Source: Acidithiobacillus sp. YTS05
Lineage (GTDB): Bacteria > Pseudomonadota > Gammaproteobacteria > Acidithiobacillales > Acidithiobacillaceae
Assembly (NCBI RefSeq): GCF_024396695.1
Contig: NZ_CP094359.1
Coordinates: 62,001-126,000 of the forward strand
DNA: 64,000 nt
Direction of reading: 5' to 3'
The first letter of the stretch is position 1. Each line of letters begins with the position of its first letter. Of the stretch, positions 1-12,909 are shown one piece after another. Below the pieces are notes generated by a model that saw nothing but the letters and a program-made list of their open reading frames with translations, was not told the origin of the DNA and did not search any database. Position numbers and translations under genes: made by a program.

Positions 1-1272
<1,272 letters not shown>

Positions 1273-1281
1273 GGAACGGCA

Positions 1282-3586
<2,305 letters not shown>

Positions 3587-3591
3587 GAGCT

Positions 3592-4017
3592 ATGGCCATG
3601 ACCATCGATGTGCGGGTAGTCAGCGCGGAAGGCAGCATCTACGAAGGCACGGCGGATATGGTGATCGCACCGGGGCAGATGGGCGAGCTGGGTATCCTTC
3701 CCCGCCATGCCCCGCTGCTCACCGGGCTGCGTCCGGGGGAGCTGCGCATCAAACACGGTGCCGAGACCGAGTATCTCTTCGTAAACGGCGGCATCCTCGA
3801 AATCCAGCCCGACGTGGTAACGGTTCTGGCGGATTCCGCAGAGCGTGCCGCTGATATCGATGAGGCGAAGGCCAAGGCTGCCAAGGAGGCGGCAGAGGCG
3901 CGCATCGCCAATCAGGTGGACGAGCTGGATTATGCGGCGGCGCAAGCGGAGCTGCTCGAGCAGGTCGCACGCCTGCGCACCCTGCAGCGTCTGCGTGAGC
4001 AGGGTATCCTGCGCTAG
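3592..4017 (+). CDS. atpC: ATP synthase F1 subunit epsilon
   Basis: This small F1 subunit of the central stalk inhibits ATP hydrolysis. It has an N-terminal beta-sandwich (the [23 protein letters not shown] region is characteristic) and C-terminal helices; 141 residues is normal. Two ATG codons, 3592 and 3598, are possible starts. It is the last gene of the atp operon and a strong hairpin terminator lies about 35 bp behind its stop. Confidence 0.95.
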   Translation: MAMTIDVRVVSAEGSIYEGTADMVIAPGQMGELGILPRHAPLLTGLRPGELRIKHGAETEYLFVNGGILEIQPDVVTVLADSAERAADIDEAKAKAAKEAAEARIANQVDELDYAAAQAELLEQVARLRTLQRLREQGILR

Positions 4018-4051
4018 CCTTTTGGGCGGTCTTTTCCCGCGCAGCTTGTCG

Positions 4052-4090
4052 AAGGCCCCGACGCAGTAGCGTAGTGGGGCCTTTGTTTTT
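4052..4090 (+). terminator. Rho-independent terminator after atpC
   Basis: An 8-bp perfect stem AAGGCCCC (4052-4059) / GGGGCCTT (4076-4083) is followed by a T-rich run TTTGTTTTT. It closes the atp operon and ends only about 12 bp before glmU. Confidence 0.85.
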
Positions 4091-4101
4091 GGGGGAATCA
4101 T

Positions 4102-5481
4102 ATGACAATCGACATCGTCATCCTGGCCGCTGGCAAGGGCACGCGCATGCGCTCCTCGTCGCCCAAGGTGTTGCAGCCATTGGCGGGTAAGCCATTACTG
4201 GCGCATGTACTCGATACGGCGCGGACGCTAGCGGGAAACCCGCGGGTCCACGTCGTTGTTGGTTACGGCGCGGAGCTGGTGCGGGCGAGCTTTGCGCACG
4301 ATGGCGAGATCTGTTGGCACCATCAAGAACGGCAACTCGGCACCGGCGATGCCGTACGCCAGGCCTTGCCAGCTCTGCAGGAGGCCGAGCGGGTGCTGGT
4401 GCTGTATGGCGACGTGCCGCTACTGCGTGTCGAGACCCTACAGCAGTTTCTGCATGGCGTGCCAGCGGATGTCCTCGGGCTCTGTACCGGGGACCTGACT
4501 GACCCCCAGGGCTATGGTCGAATCCTTCGCTCCTCGCGAGGGGAGGTCCTGGGGATTCGCGAGGAGCGTGACTGCAGCGTAGAGGAGCGGCTGCTGCGGG
4601 AGGTCAATCTGGGCATCATGCTCCTCCCCGCGAGTCGTCTGGCTGACTGGCTAGCGCGCCTTCAGCCCAGTAACGCGCAGGGAGAGTACTATCTTACGGA
4701 CTTGGTGGGCTTTGCACGTAGCGACGGCGTCGCGGTGCACGGCTTTCGCCTGCCGCAACCGGAGGAGGCCCTGGGGGTGAACGACCCCGCCCAACTCGCC
4801 TTTGCGGAACGCTTCTACCAGCGCCGGCAGGTGGAGGCCCTGCAGCGTGCCGGGCTGCGCTGTGCCGATCCTGCGCGTCTGGATCTGCGCGGTGAACTTC
4901 ACTTTGGCATGGACTGCTGGCTGGAACCGGGAGTGATCATCGAGGGCAAGGTCTCGCTCGGGGATCGTGTACGCGTCGGTGCTGGCGTGATTCTGCGTGA
5001 CTGTACGATCGGCGACGATGTGGAGATTCTCCCCTATTCGTTATTGGAGGAAGCGCGCATTGGCACGGCGGCCCGTGTCGGCCCGTTTGCCCGCATTCGG
5101 CCAGGAAGTGACATCGGCGCGCGTGCCCATGTCGGCAATTTTGTGGAAACCAAAAAGGTCCTTCTGGGAGAAGGAAGCAAGGCCAATCACCTGAGTTATC
5201 TCGGCGACGCAGAGATCGGCAAGGGCGTGAATATTGGTGCGGGCGTGATCACCTGCAACTATGATGGCGTACACAAACATCGCACCGAGATTGGTGACGA
5301 TGTTTTCGTAGGCTCTGATACGCAGCTGGTGGCTCCGGTTTCTGTGGGAAAAGGTGCCACCATCGGTGCGGGAAGCACCATCACCAAGGCGGTACCGGAA
5401 GGTGGCTTGACTCTTAGCCGGACGCCACAAAAGACGATTCCACACTGGCAGGGTCCCAAAAAATCCTGTACACCATCCTGA
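4102..5481 (+). CDS. glmU: Bifunctional UDP-GlcNAc pyrophosphorylase / glucosamine-1-phosphate acetyltransferase
   Basis: GlmU acetylates glucosamine-1-phosphate and then couples it to UTP, giving UDP-N-acetylglucosamine for peptidoglycan and LPS. The N-terminal nucleotidyltransferase domain opens with LAAGKGTRMRSSSPKVLQPL (residues 8-27). The C-terminal half is a left-handed beta-helix of hexapeptide repeats with the acetyltransferase segments RPGSDIGARAHVGNFVETKK and NIGAGVITCNYDG. The length of 459 residues is normal. It is followed by glmS, so the last steps of amino-sugar synthesis are linked. Confidence 0.97.
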   Translation: MTIDIVILAAGKGTRMRSSSPKVLQPLAGKPLLAHVLDTARTLAGNPRVHVVVGYGAELVRASFAHDGEICWHHQERQLGTGDAVRQALPALQEAERVLVLYGDVPLLRVETLQQFLHGVPADVLGLCTGDLTDPQGYGRILRSSRGEVLGIREERDCSVEERLLREVNLGIMLLPASRLADWLARLQPSNAQGEYYLTDLVGFARSDGVAVHGFRLPQPEEALGVNDPAQLAFAERFYQRRQVEALQRAGLRCADPARLDLRGELHFGMDCWLEPGVIIEGKVSLGDRVRVGAGVILRDCTIGDDVEILPYSLLEEARIGTAARVGPFARIRPGSDIGARAHVGNFVETKKVLLGEGSKANHLSYLGDAEIGKGVNIGAGVITCNYDGVHKHRTEIGDDVFVGSDTQLVAPVSVGKGATIGAGSTITKAVPEGGLTLSRTPQKTIPHWQGPKKSCTPS

Positions 5482-5502
5482 ACGAGCCGGAGGACCGGAG
5501 CA

Positions 5503-7338
5503 ATGTGTGGAATTGTTGGTGGAATTGCGGCAGACGATGTGGTCCCAGTCATTCTCGAGGGCTTACGGCGTCTGGAGTACCGTGGCTACGACTCGGCCGG
5601 CCTGGCCTTTGTCGACGCGCAGGGTGAGTTGCAGCGGCGGCGCAGCGTCGGGCGTGTCGCGGAGCTGGCGGCGTTGCAAACCAAGGAAGAGTTCCGAGCC
5701 ACGATCGGCATCGGCCACACCCGTTGGGCGACCCATGGCGGGATTGCTGAGCACAATGCCCATCCGCTGATCTCCCATGACGAGATTGCCGTAGTCCACA
5801 ATGGCATCATCGAAAATTATCAGAACTTACGCAGTCGTCTGCAGTCCCTGGGCTACCGCTTTACTTCCGAGACCGATACCGAAGTCATCGCCCATCTGGT
5901 GCACTGGTATCGTCAGCAGCTTCCTACCCTCCTTGCGGCGGTACAGGCGGCCAGTCGTGAGTTACAGGGTGCCTACGCCTTCGCCGTGCTCAGTCGGCGC
6001 GATCCGCAGGAGCTGATACTGCATCGCAAGGGTTGTCCCCTCTTGTTGGGCATCGCGGCGCAGGGACACTTTTTTGCCTCAGATGTGGCGGCACTGTTGC
6101 CGGTGACACGGCGGGTGATCTATCTCGAAGATGGCGATTTTGCCCGGCTCCAGCAGAATGCGTCATCTCTGCAGGATGTCGAGGGAGTGCTGGTACAGCG
6201 GGAAGAGCATTGGAGCCAGTTGAGCTCGGCCGCCATCGACCTCGGACCGTACCGCCACTTCATGCAGAAGGAAATCTACGAGCAGCCGCGCGCCGTCGCT
6301 GACACCCTGGAAGCGGCGCTGGATGGGGATTTTTCCATCGACCAGTTGTGGGGAAAGGGGGCGGCGGAGCGACTGCAAGAAATTGATCGCGTCCTGTTGC
6401 TGGCCTCGGGAACCAGTCATTATGCAAGCCTGGTGGGGCGCCAATGGATCGAGTCCATTGCGGGCATTCCGGCAGCGGCAGAACTTGGACACGAGTACCG
6501 CTACCGCGAGAGCATTCCCGATCCGCGCCAGCTCATCGTTACCCTGTCGCAGTCCGGTGAGACCCTGGATACCTACGAGGCGCTGCGGCACGCGCAGACC
6601 TTGGGGCATCTGCACACCCTGTCGATCTGCAACGTCGCGGAGAGTGCCATCCCGCGAGCGTCGGCCCTGCGGTTTCTCACTCGCGCCGGACCGGAAATCG
6701 GCGTCGCGTCGACCAAGGCCTTTACCACTCAGCTCGTTGCCCTCTACCTGCTCGCCCTCAGTCTCGGCGTGCTGCGTGGCCGGGTAGATGCGACCGCATT
6801 GCATACGCATCGCGAGGCCTTGCGGCAACTGCCGGGCAGCCTGCAGCAGGCCCTCAATCTGGAACCCCAAATCCAGCTCTGGGCGAATCGCTTTGCCGAC
6901 AAAGAACATGCCTTATTCCTCGGCAGGGGACTGCACTATCCCATTGCCCTGGAGGGAGCGCTGAAGCTCAAGGAGATTTCCTACATCCATGCCGAGGCTT
7001 ACCCTGCCGGCGAGTTGAAGCATGGGCCCCTGGCGCTGGTCGATCGGCAGATGCCCGTGGTGGTGATTGCCGCCAACGATCAGCTCTTCGAGAAGGTCGC
7101 TGCCAACATGCAAGAGGTCCACGCCCGTGGTGGGCAGCTCTACGTCTTTACCGATCTCGATAGCCACTATGAAGGCGGAGAGGGGGTGCATGTGATTCGC
7201 CTTCCCCGCCACGCCGGGCTGCTGTCACCCGTCCTCCATGCCATTCCGGTGCAGCTTCTCGCCTACCACGCCGCCCTAGTGAAGGGTACCGACGTCGACC
7301 GCCCGCGCAACCTGGCAAAGGCCGTGACTGTCGAGTAA
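5503..7338 (+). CDS. glmS: Glutamine–fructose-6-phosphate aminotransferase (isomerizing)
   Basis: This enzyme makes glucosamine-6-phosphate from fructose-6-phosphate and glutamine, the first step of hexosamine synthesis. The N-terminal class II amidotransferase domain starts MCGIVGG with the catalytic cysteine at residue 2. Two SIS sugar-isomerase domains follow ([18 protein letters not shown]; the SIS loop [20 protein letters not shown]). The C-terminus [11 protein letters not shown] is the conserved end, and its codons are the known TnsD recognition region of attTn7. The length of 611 residues is normal. Two Tn7-like elements follow directly. Confidence 0.98.
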   Translation: MCGIVGGIAADDVVPVILEGLRRLEYRGYDSAGLAFVDAQGELQRRRSVGRVAELAALQTKEEFRATIGIGHTRWATHGGIAEHNAHPLISHDEIAVVHNGIIENYQNLRSRLQSLGYRFTSETDTEVIAHLVHWYRQQLPTLLAAVQAASRELQGAYAFAVLSRRDPQELILHRKGCPLLLGIAAQGHFFASDVAALLPVTRRVIYLEDGDFARLQQNASSLQDVEGVLVQREEHWSQLSSAAIDLGPYRHFMQKEIYEQPRAVADTLEAALDGDFSIDQLWGKGAAERLQEIDRVLLLASGTSHYASLVGRQWIESIAGIPAAAELGHEYRYRESIPDPRQLIVTLSQSGETLDTYEALRHAQTLGHLHTLSICNVAESAIPRASALRFLTRAGPEIGVASTKAFTTQLVALYLLALSLGVLRGRVDATALHTHREALRQLPGSLQQALNLEPQIQLWANRFADKEHALFLGRGLHYPIALEGALKLKEISYIHAEAYPAGELKHGPLALVDRQMPVVVIAANDQLFEKVAANMQEVHARGGQLYVFTDLDSHYEGGEGVHVIRLPRHAGLLSPVLHAIPVQLLAYHAALVKGTDVDRPRNLAKAVTVE

Positions 7339-7363
7339 CTACCGGTATCCGAGACGAGCGACA
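7303..7363 (+). other. attTn7 site (glmS 3' end and insertion point)
   Basis: In Tn7, TnsD binds the last codons of glmS and directs insertion about 25 bp past the stop. Here the stop codon ends at 7338 and the transposon begins at 7364, exactly 25 bp later. The last five of these bases, CGACA, are repeated at the far end of the inserted element. The binding region is inferred from the family; the spacing and repeat are seen directly. Confidence 0.85.
7359..7363. repeat. Target-site duplication CGACA (glmS-side copy)
   Basis: The 5-bp CGACA stands directly before the right-end terminus TGTTCGC of element 1 and recurs at 33589-33593 directly after its left terminus. Tn7-type transposition makes 5-bp duplications. 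Confidence 0.85.
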
Positions 7364-7431
7364 TGTTCGCAGGCAATAAAGTTTGCTCATGGGTAATAAA
7401 GTTTGGACATGGGCAATAAAGTTTACTCATG
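7364..7431 (+). repeat. Right end of E1: three 20-bp TnsB-binding repeats
   Basis: The core AATAAAG occurs at 7375, 7395 and 7415, an exact 20-bp period. The units are GGCAATAAAGTTTGCTCATG, GGTAATAAAGTTTGGACATG and GGCAATAAAGTTTACTCATG. Tn7 ends carry the same CAATAAAG core in their TnsB sites. Unlike the right end of E2, no repeat here is interrupted by an IS. Confidence 0.85.
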
Positions 7432-7437
7432 AGTGGC

Positions 7438-7646
7438 CTGTGTCATGGCCCAAAGTTCACCAAGCAGGATGGTTTGCGAGGTAGCTTCCACAGGCGCTGC
7501 CTGCGTCTGATCGTTGCCAAGCACGTTCTTGCGGGATATCCTCACGACTAACGTATGACGGCTTGAGACTGAAAGCGGTCATTTCGATCTTTCTAGGAAC
7601 GCGCCTAGTGGGCCCAAAATGCTTCCTTCCCATCGCCTTGGTTTTT
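7438..7646. other. Non-coding stretch inside E1 right end
   Basis: About 210 bp lie between the last TnsB repeat and the stop of the LysR gene. I see no convincing gene, RNA or strong hairpin here. In Tn7 this is where tnsA would begin; nothing resembling it remains. Confidence 0.6.
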
Positions 7647-8543
7647 TTATTTGGCTGGGTTCAGGTACTCTAAAAAACGTGCGATGGTATGAGAGCGATA
7701 GGGGATTTTGGGGGCGACCAGATATAGGGTCCAGTGGATCGGGTCGCCAACCCGGCGACTCTCGATTGCCCAATCTGGGCGATGGCACAAGGCGGTGCTG
7801 GTGATAAAGCCGATACCCAGCCCGGCCGCCACGGCCGTTCCCATGGCTTCGACACCGTTGACTTCGATACGAATGCTGGGTTCGATACCAATTTTGCGGA
7901 ACTCTTGCAGGATACGCTGGCGAATGCCCGATTGCTCTTCCCGCCAGACCAGTGGTTCGCTCGCCAAATCCGCTAAATCCAGCTTAGGCTTTTCCGCAAA
8001 GGCGTGCCCCCTGGGGAAAATGGCAAGAATCTCGTCCTCGAGCCAAGGGCTAGCCTCATAGTGGGGCGGCAGCCCCGTCATTGGTGTGCCCTCTTCGAGA
8101 AAGAAGAGATCCCAATCCAGCAGAGAATACTGAGACCAATCCGTGATTCCTCCGCGCAATTGCAGTTCCACCTCGGGGTAGTCCTGCCGAAACCGCACGA
8201 GATACTGGGGCAGAAAGTAATTGGCTACGGTATTGGTGGCGGCGATCTTGAGAACGCCTTCCTGCAACTGCCGCCGGCGCTGCACCATGTCTGACCATTC
8301 CCGCTTGAGATCCCGAAGGCGGCGTGCAGGAGCGAGGTAGGCTTCCCCCGCTGCCGTTAGGCGAACACCGCGACCCATCCCGTAATAGAGGGGCTCCCCG
8401 GCCAGTTCCGTCAGTCGCTGCAGTCGTTCACTGATGGCTGGCTGACTCCGGTGCAGGATTTGCGCGGCTTTGCTCACGCTGCCGCTCTCTGCCAGAGCGA
8501 GAAAGGTCTCGAGGAGTTCCAAGGAAGGAGTAGATATCGCCAT
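7647..8543 (-). CDS. LysR-family transcriptional regulator
   Basis: The protein has 298 residues with an N-terminal winged helix-turn-helix (residues ~8-66, including SVSKAAQILHRSQPAISERL) and a C-terminal substrate-binding domain (~90-295). It is divergent from the efflux operon starting at 8628, the usual arrangement for a LysR regulator controlling its neighbour. The inducer is unknown. The length is normal and no disruption is seen. Confidence 0.9.
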   Translation of the reverse strand: MAISTPSLELLETFLALAESGSVSKAAQILHRSQPAISERLQRLTELAGEPLYYGMGRGVRLTAAGEAYLAPARRLRDLKREWSDMVQRRRQLQEGVLKIAATNTVANYFLPQYLVRFRQDYPEVELQLRGGITDWSQYSLLDWDLFFLEEGTPMTGLPPHYEASPWLEDEILAIFPRGHAFAEKPKLDLADLASEPLVWREEQSGIRQRILQEFRKIGIEPSIRIEVNGVEAMGTAVAAGLGIGFITSTALCHRPDWAIESRRVGDPIHWTLYLVAPKIPYRSHTIARFLEYLNPAK

Positions 8544-8627
8544 AGCTGATAGTTTCTATCATAACTTCCTATTGGTCCGATAGCTTTGCCATTGCTAGGC
8601 TCCGCTCTGGATTTTTGCAGAGCTGCC
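8544..8627. promoter_or_regulatory. Divergent regulatory region with two dyads
   Basis: The gap between the LysR and MFS genes holds the dyad GATAGTTTCTATC (8548-8560) and a second one, CTAT-N7-ATAG (8570-8584). Such partly overlapping dyads are typical LysR boxes. Binding by the adjacent regulator is inference. Confidence 0.5.
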
Positions 8628-10193
8628 ATGTTTCACATCCTTCATCGCCAGTTACAAAGTGCCAGCGCGTATTCGGCTTCCAACCGATTTCTGGCGGTAA
8701 ACCTAGCCATTGGCCTGGAGCATTTCCTGGTCCTCTTCAATGGTGGTGCCTACCTGCCAATGATCCCCCGGGTCATTGGCTCCTTGGGGCGCAATATGAT
8801 CTATGGTGACTGGACCCAAGACCTGTACTTCCTGGCTTTGGGCTTAGGCCTGCCTCTGGGGCATTGGGCCAGCCAACGTTTTGGCAATCGCAATGGCCTA
8901 CTCTTTTGTTTAGCAGCCATTTTTTTTGCGTCGCTGATCAATGCTACAACGCGCGAATATGTGCCGTTTTTGGCCGCTCGCATTGTCGCCGGCCTCGCTG
9001 GGGGGCTGAGTATCCCCCTTTCCCTCAACCTGCTCTTGCGCCACTACCACAGTGACCGGCGCGACCATGGCTTATTTCTTTGGGGCATAGCCGCCATCAC
9101 GCCCTTTGCCATTGGGCCTTTTCTTGGGGGCTGGATTGACGATGCGTGGGGCTGGCGGTGCTTGTTCCTCCTCAATCTGCCCATTCTGCTGATGAGTTTT
9201 CTGGGAATATGGCTGTGGGAGCCGCCGGAGCGCCAAGGGGAACGGCCATCGATGGATTGGTTGGGCTATGCCCTTTTGGTGGCGAGCCTAGTAAGCCTGC
9301 AAACGCTTTGCAATCTGGGGAGTAAAGACGACTGGTGGCGCTCGTCGGAGATTCGCCTGCTGACGATGCTGACTCTGGTGTTGGGGGGGGCGACCGTCTG
9401 GTGGTTGCGGCGACAGACCCTGCCAGCGTTGGATTTGCACAGTTTTCGCTATGTCAATTTTCGCGTTGCGGCCCTTGGCGTTTTTCTCACCGCGCTGGCA
9501 TTTCAGGGTACGCTGGCGTTACTCATCGTTCAGTATCAGCTCAGTTTTGGCTTCAGTGCTCGTGCCATTGGCGAGCTTCTTCTCAGTATGGCCATTTTTG
9601 CACCCGCAAGCGCCACCTTCTCTCACTGGTATCTGGGCCGCCACGATCCGCGCCCACTGGCGCTCGTTTCCCTGCTCTTGCTCAGTGGGGCGGCTTGGTG
9701 GCTTTCCAGCTACGACCTTCCGGTCTCGCCTAGCAGCCTGGTCGAGGCGCCCATGCTAGTGGGTTTGGGTCTTGGTGGGGCCTTTGCTGCCTGGGCACGG
9801 ATCGGGCTTTGGGGGCTTTCTGGCCCATCGGAGCAGCGTGCTGCCGTCGCGTTGAATCTTCTCCGCAGCACCGGTCAGGCCATGGGAATTCCCCTCGTAG
9901 CAGCCCTGTGGGAACGGCGTTTGGATCTCCATCGCCATTTTCTGGTAGAGGTGCAGGGCAGCAATCTGCTCTTTTGGCATGCCGCCGAGCGCCATTTTGC
10001 CAATGTCCCCGGCCTGCTCGCGGCGTCGGTACGACAACACGCCGCCATGCTCGCCTTCAACGAGATTTTTTACCTGGCTGCCGGGATTTTTGGCGGGCTG
10101 GCCCTGTGGAGCCTGCTGTCACGAGCGCCAAAGGAAAAGAGTCCCGAGAGTGTTGCGGAGCAAACGGCCATTGCCGAGCTGGTGGAACCATGA
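8628..10193 (+). CDS. MFS drug exporter, DHA2 (EmrB/QacA-like), 14 TM
   Basis: This is a proton-driven inner-membrane exporter of the 14-helix DHA2 group. The motif region ITPFAIGPFLGGWIDDAWGW resembles the antiporter motif of EmrB/QacA. ATG 8628 (MFHILHRQLQ) gives 521 residues; an upstream TTG at 8586 is possible but has no better ribosome-binding site. It overlaps the following outer-membrane factor gene by 4 bp (ATGA). With the OMF and the membrane-fusion gene it forms a tripartite pump operon that would expel hydrophobic compounds across both membranes. Confidence 0.85.
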   Translation: MFHILHRQLQSASAYSASNRFLAVNLAIGLEHFLVLFNGGAYLPMIPRVIGSLGRNMIYGDWTQDLYFLALGLGLPLGHWASQRFGNRNGLLFCLAAIFFASLINATTREYVPFLAARIVAGLAGGLSIPLSLNLLLRHYHSDRRDHGLFLWGIAAITPFAIGPFLGGWIDDAWGWRCLFLLNLPILLMSFLGIWLWEPPERQGERPSMDWLGYALLVASLVSLQTLCNLGSKDDWWRSSEIRLLTMLTLVLGGATVWWLRRQTLPALDLHSFRYVNFRVAALGVFLTALAFQGTLALLIVQYQLSFGFSARAIGELLLSMAIFAPASATFSHWYLGRHDPRPLALVSLLLLSGAAWWLSSYDLPVSPSSLVEAPMLVGLGLGGAFAAWARIGLWGLSGPSEQRAAVALNLLRSTGQAMGIPLVAALWERRLDLHRHFLVEVQGSNLLFWHAAERHFANVPGLLAASVRQHAAMLAFNEIFYLAAGIFGGLALWSLLSRAPKEKSPESVAEQTAIAELVEP

Positions 10194-11614
10194 AGATACG
10201 TTTTGCATCGACGATGCTGTGCTTCTCGCTCGTGGTGAGCGGCTGCGCGCGCTTGCCTGAGCAGCTACCCGACAATCCGAAAGACAAGGTGGATTTGCAC
10301 ATTCCCAGACCCATCGGGATAGCAACGGCACCCTGGCCCGCCCAAGAGTGGTGGCGGAGTGCGAAAGACCCGGGGCTTGACCGTCTGGTACAGATCGCTT
10401 TCGAGCGGAATCCAGATTTACGAGCCGCAGCTGCAAAGGTGCTGCTGGCGCAAGCCGATGTCGGCGCTGCGCGATCACGGCTCTTACCCCATTTCGATGC
10501 CAATTTCGCGTTCACGCAGCAATATTTCTCGGCCCAAGGTCTGCATCTCAACGCCAATGGCACGAGCAATACCTTTGGCGCACTCAATCCCATCGACATC
10601 CGCTATCACGTCGATCTCTGGGGACAAGATCGCGATCTGGTGCAGGCAGCTCGCGGACGCCTGGCCATGAACCAGGCGGAGGCAGCTCAGGCACGGCTCT
10701 TGGTCAGTACTGCGGTCGTCGTCCAGTATTTCGCTTTCGAAGGTGACCGACGCTTGCTCCAGCAGACAGAACATCTGCACTCCCTGCAAGAGCAGGCCAA
10801 GGCCGTGGCTGTGGGCGGTTTTCAGCAAGGCTTGTTCAACGCCAGCCAGATCCATGCCGAAGATTTAGCCCTAGCCGAGTCCGCCCAGCGCATCGCCAAG
10901 CTGCGAGCGGCCATCGCTACCGAGGAGCATGCCCTGGCCGCACTCTGCGGCGAAGGACCCTCCATGACGATAGGGTCCGCTACCATAACAACGCAGGCGC
11001 TCACCCCAGCACTGGGGTTGCCGAAGGATCTCCCATTGCGACTGCTCGCTCGGCGCCCCGACATCGTCGCCACCTGCTGGGCAGTGCAAGCGGCAGCGGC
11101 GGAGGTTGGGGCGGCACGGGCTGCCTTCTACCCAGACATCAATCTTCGTCTGCTCGCCGGTTGGAACAGTATCCACCTGGGCGATCTGTTTGACCCGGGG
11201 AATTTCGCTCATGCCGTCGGCCCGGTCATTACGTTGCCGATTTTCGAGGGAGGTGCCCTACGTGCCCACCTGCGGGCCCAGAATGCGGTGTTTCTCGCCG
11301 CCCAGGATCGCTATCGGCGCACCCTCCTGGCAGCTTTACGCGAAATTGCCGATCGCCTGAGCACGGCGCAGAAGCTAGAACGCCAAGAACAGGCCGAACA
11401 CCGCGCCGCGGCAGCGGCGCAGGCACAGTGGGAGTTGCGCCAGCAAGCTTGGCGCCAGGGTCTGAGTGACGCTCTGCCCAGTATCGCGGCAGAAATCACC
11501 TGTGTTCAGGTTCGCCAACGGCAAACTGCCATCGCCACCGCACGTTGGCAAAACTGGGCTCTACTGGAATCCGCCTTGGGCGGAGGATATCGACAAGCAA
11601 CAAAGGATGACTGA
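10190..11614 (+). CDS. Outer-membrane efflux lipoprotein, NodT/TolC family
   Basis: This is the outer-membrane channel of the tripartite pump. A lipoprotein signal ends in VVSGC with the lipidated cysteine at residue 19. It is followed by two OEP repeats (about 60-240 and 265-455) with the typical phrases LARRPDIVA and GAARAAFYPDINL. The length is 474 residues. The ATG overlaps the stop of the MFS gene (ATGA), showing translational coupling; the open frame upstream of it is only a shadow of the MFS gene. Confidence 0.9.
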   Translation: MKIRFASTMLCFSLVVSGCARLPEQLPDNPKDKVDLHIPRPIGIATAPWPAQEWWRSAKDPGLDRLVQIAFERNPDLRAAAAKVLLAQADVGAARSRLLPHFDANFAFTQQYFSAQGLHLNANGTSNTFGALNPIDIRYHVDLWGQDRDLVQAARGRLAMNQAEAAQARLLVSTAVVVQYFAFEGDRRLLQQTEHLHSLQEQAKAVAVGGFQQGLFNASQIHAEDLALAESAQRIAKLRAAIATEEHALAALCGEGPSMTIGSATITTQALTPALGLPKDLPLRLLARRPDIVATCWAVQAAAAEVGAARAAFYPDINLRLLAGWNSIHLGDLFDPGNFAHAVGPVITLPIFEGGALRAHLRAQNAVFLAAQDRYRRTLLAALREIADRLSTAQKLERQEQAEHRAAAAAQAQWELRQQAWRQGLSDALPSIAAEITCVQVRQRQTAIATARWQNWALLESALGGGYRQATKDD

Positions 11615-12770
11615 GGTGCCAGAAGACCTTTCCCAAACACCTATTCGTTCCCGTCGCAATTACCTCGTATTTGGCCTCATCCTCGCCTTGCTGCTGATGG
11701 GGTGGGCGGCGTGGTGGGTGCTGGTGGGCAGTCAGCGTATTGCTACCAACGATGCCTACGTGGAGGGAAATGTCACGCCCGTCCAGGCGCAAAGCGCGGG
11801 TACGATCCGGCGGGTATATGTGGAAAACACCGAATACGTGCGCGCCGGCACCATCCTTGCGAGTCTCCAGGGAGACCGCAGTCTGCTGGCTCTGCAAGCC
11901 AGCGAGGCCGCCTTGGGACGCACGGTGCGACAACTGCGTCAGGAATTTGCCGCGGTACAGGAAACCCAAGCAAAACTCCGCGCCCAACAGGCACAATTGA
12001 CGAAGCTTCGCGATGATCTCCAGCGGTATCGTGGCGCGCAGGCGAGCGGCGCCGTAGCCACCATTCAGATTGCCAATACTGTGCAAGACGTAAACGCGCT
12101 ACAGGCAGAGATCGCCGCAACGGCGGCCAAACTCTAGGCAGCACAAGCACTGGTGGGAGGCACCACCTTGCAAAACAACCCCCAGGTGCGGGCGGTGGTG
12201 GCCGAGCTGGAGCGCCGCTATATCGACTGGGCCAGGCGGGATCTGCGTGCCCCCATCAGCGGTTTCGTAGCCCAACGCAGCGCCTACCCCGGTCTGATGA
12301 TTCACCCGGGAGAGCGGCTCTTCACCATCGTACCCTTGGATGATCTCTGGGTAGTAGCCAACGTCAAAGAAACCGAGATGGATCAACTGCGGCCAGGGCA
12401 ACCGGTGCGACTGGAGAGTTATTACTATGGCGACCGTGTCATCTTTCACGGCACCGTTCAGGGGCTCCTGCCCGGCGCTGGCAGTGCCTTTGCCGTTCTG
12501 CCTCCAGAAAACGCGACGGGTAATTACATCCATATCGTGGAGCGGGTACCGATCCGGATAAGCTTGCGGCCGGCAGAGCTCCGCCGCCACCCCTTGCGCC
12601 CGGGTCTATCGATGATTGCGCGAATCGCTATCGACGACAACAAGGAAGCCAAGACCGTTTTACAACCGATCACGACGACCCCAAACCGGGGATACCATAC
12701 CAAAATCTATACCGGCGAATTGCTGCAGGCGCAACAATTGGCACAGAAAATCATCGCCAAGAACTCTTGA
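11607..12770 (+). pseudogene. EmrA/HlyD-type membrane fusion protein with in-frame amber stop
   Basis: The periplasmic adaptor of the pump has a transmembrane anchor (~residues 20-40), a lipoyl-like half motif (NDAYVEGNVTPVQAQSAGTI), a coiled-coil hairpin, and then the second half with APISGFVAQRS and PGERLFTIVPLDDLWVVANV. Codon 177 is TAG (12135-12137), after which the same frame continues without other damage to 12770, giving the normal ~387 residues. One point mutation therefore separates two parts. A GTG at 12153 could restart translation but would lack the membrane anchor. It is either a recent nonsense mutation, a suppressed stop or a sequence error. Confidence 0.8.
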
Positions 12771-12909
12771 TCTCACCCTTTGCCGGGGGAGTGTCTTCAG
12801 CGGCATGAGGATCCCGCCTGGTCTATAGTGATTAAGTAGGTGCGCCGCTTCGCGATGGTGCGGAGGGTTAGGAAAGATCCATGACATTGCGGGATGCTGG
12901 AGGTAAGTA

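Noticed and set aside
12153..12770. Separate gene starting at GTG 12153
   Set aside because: It is the in-frame continuation of the adaptor gene behind a TAG and lacks a ribosome-binding site and membrane anchor.
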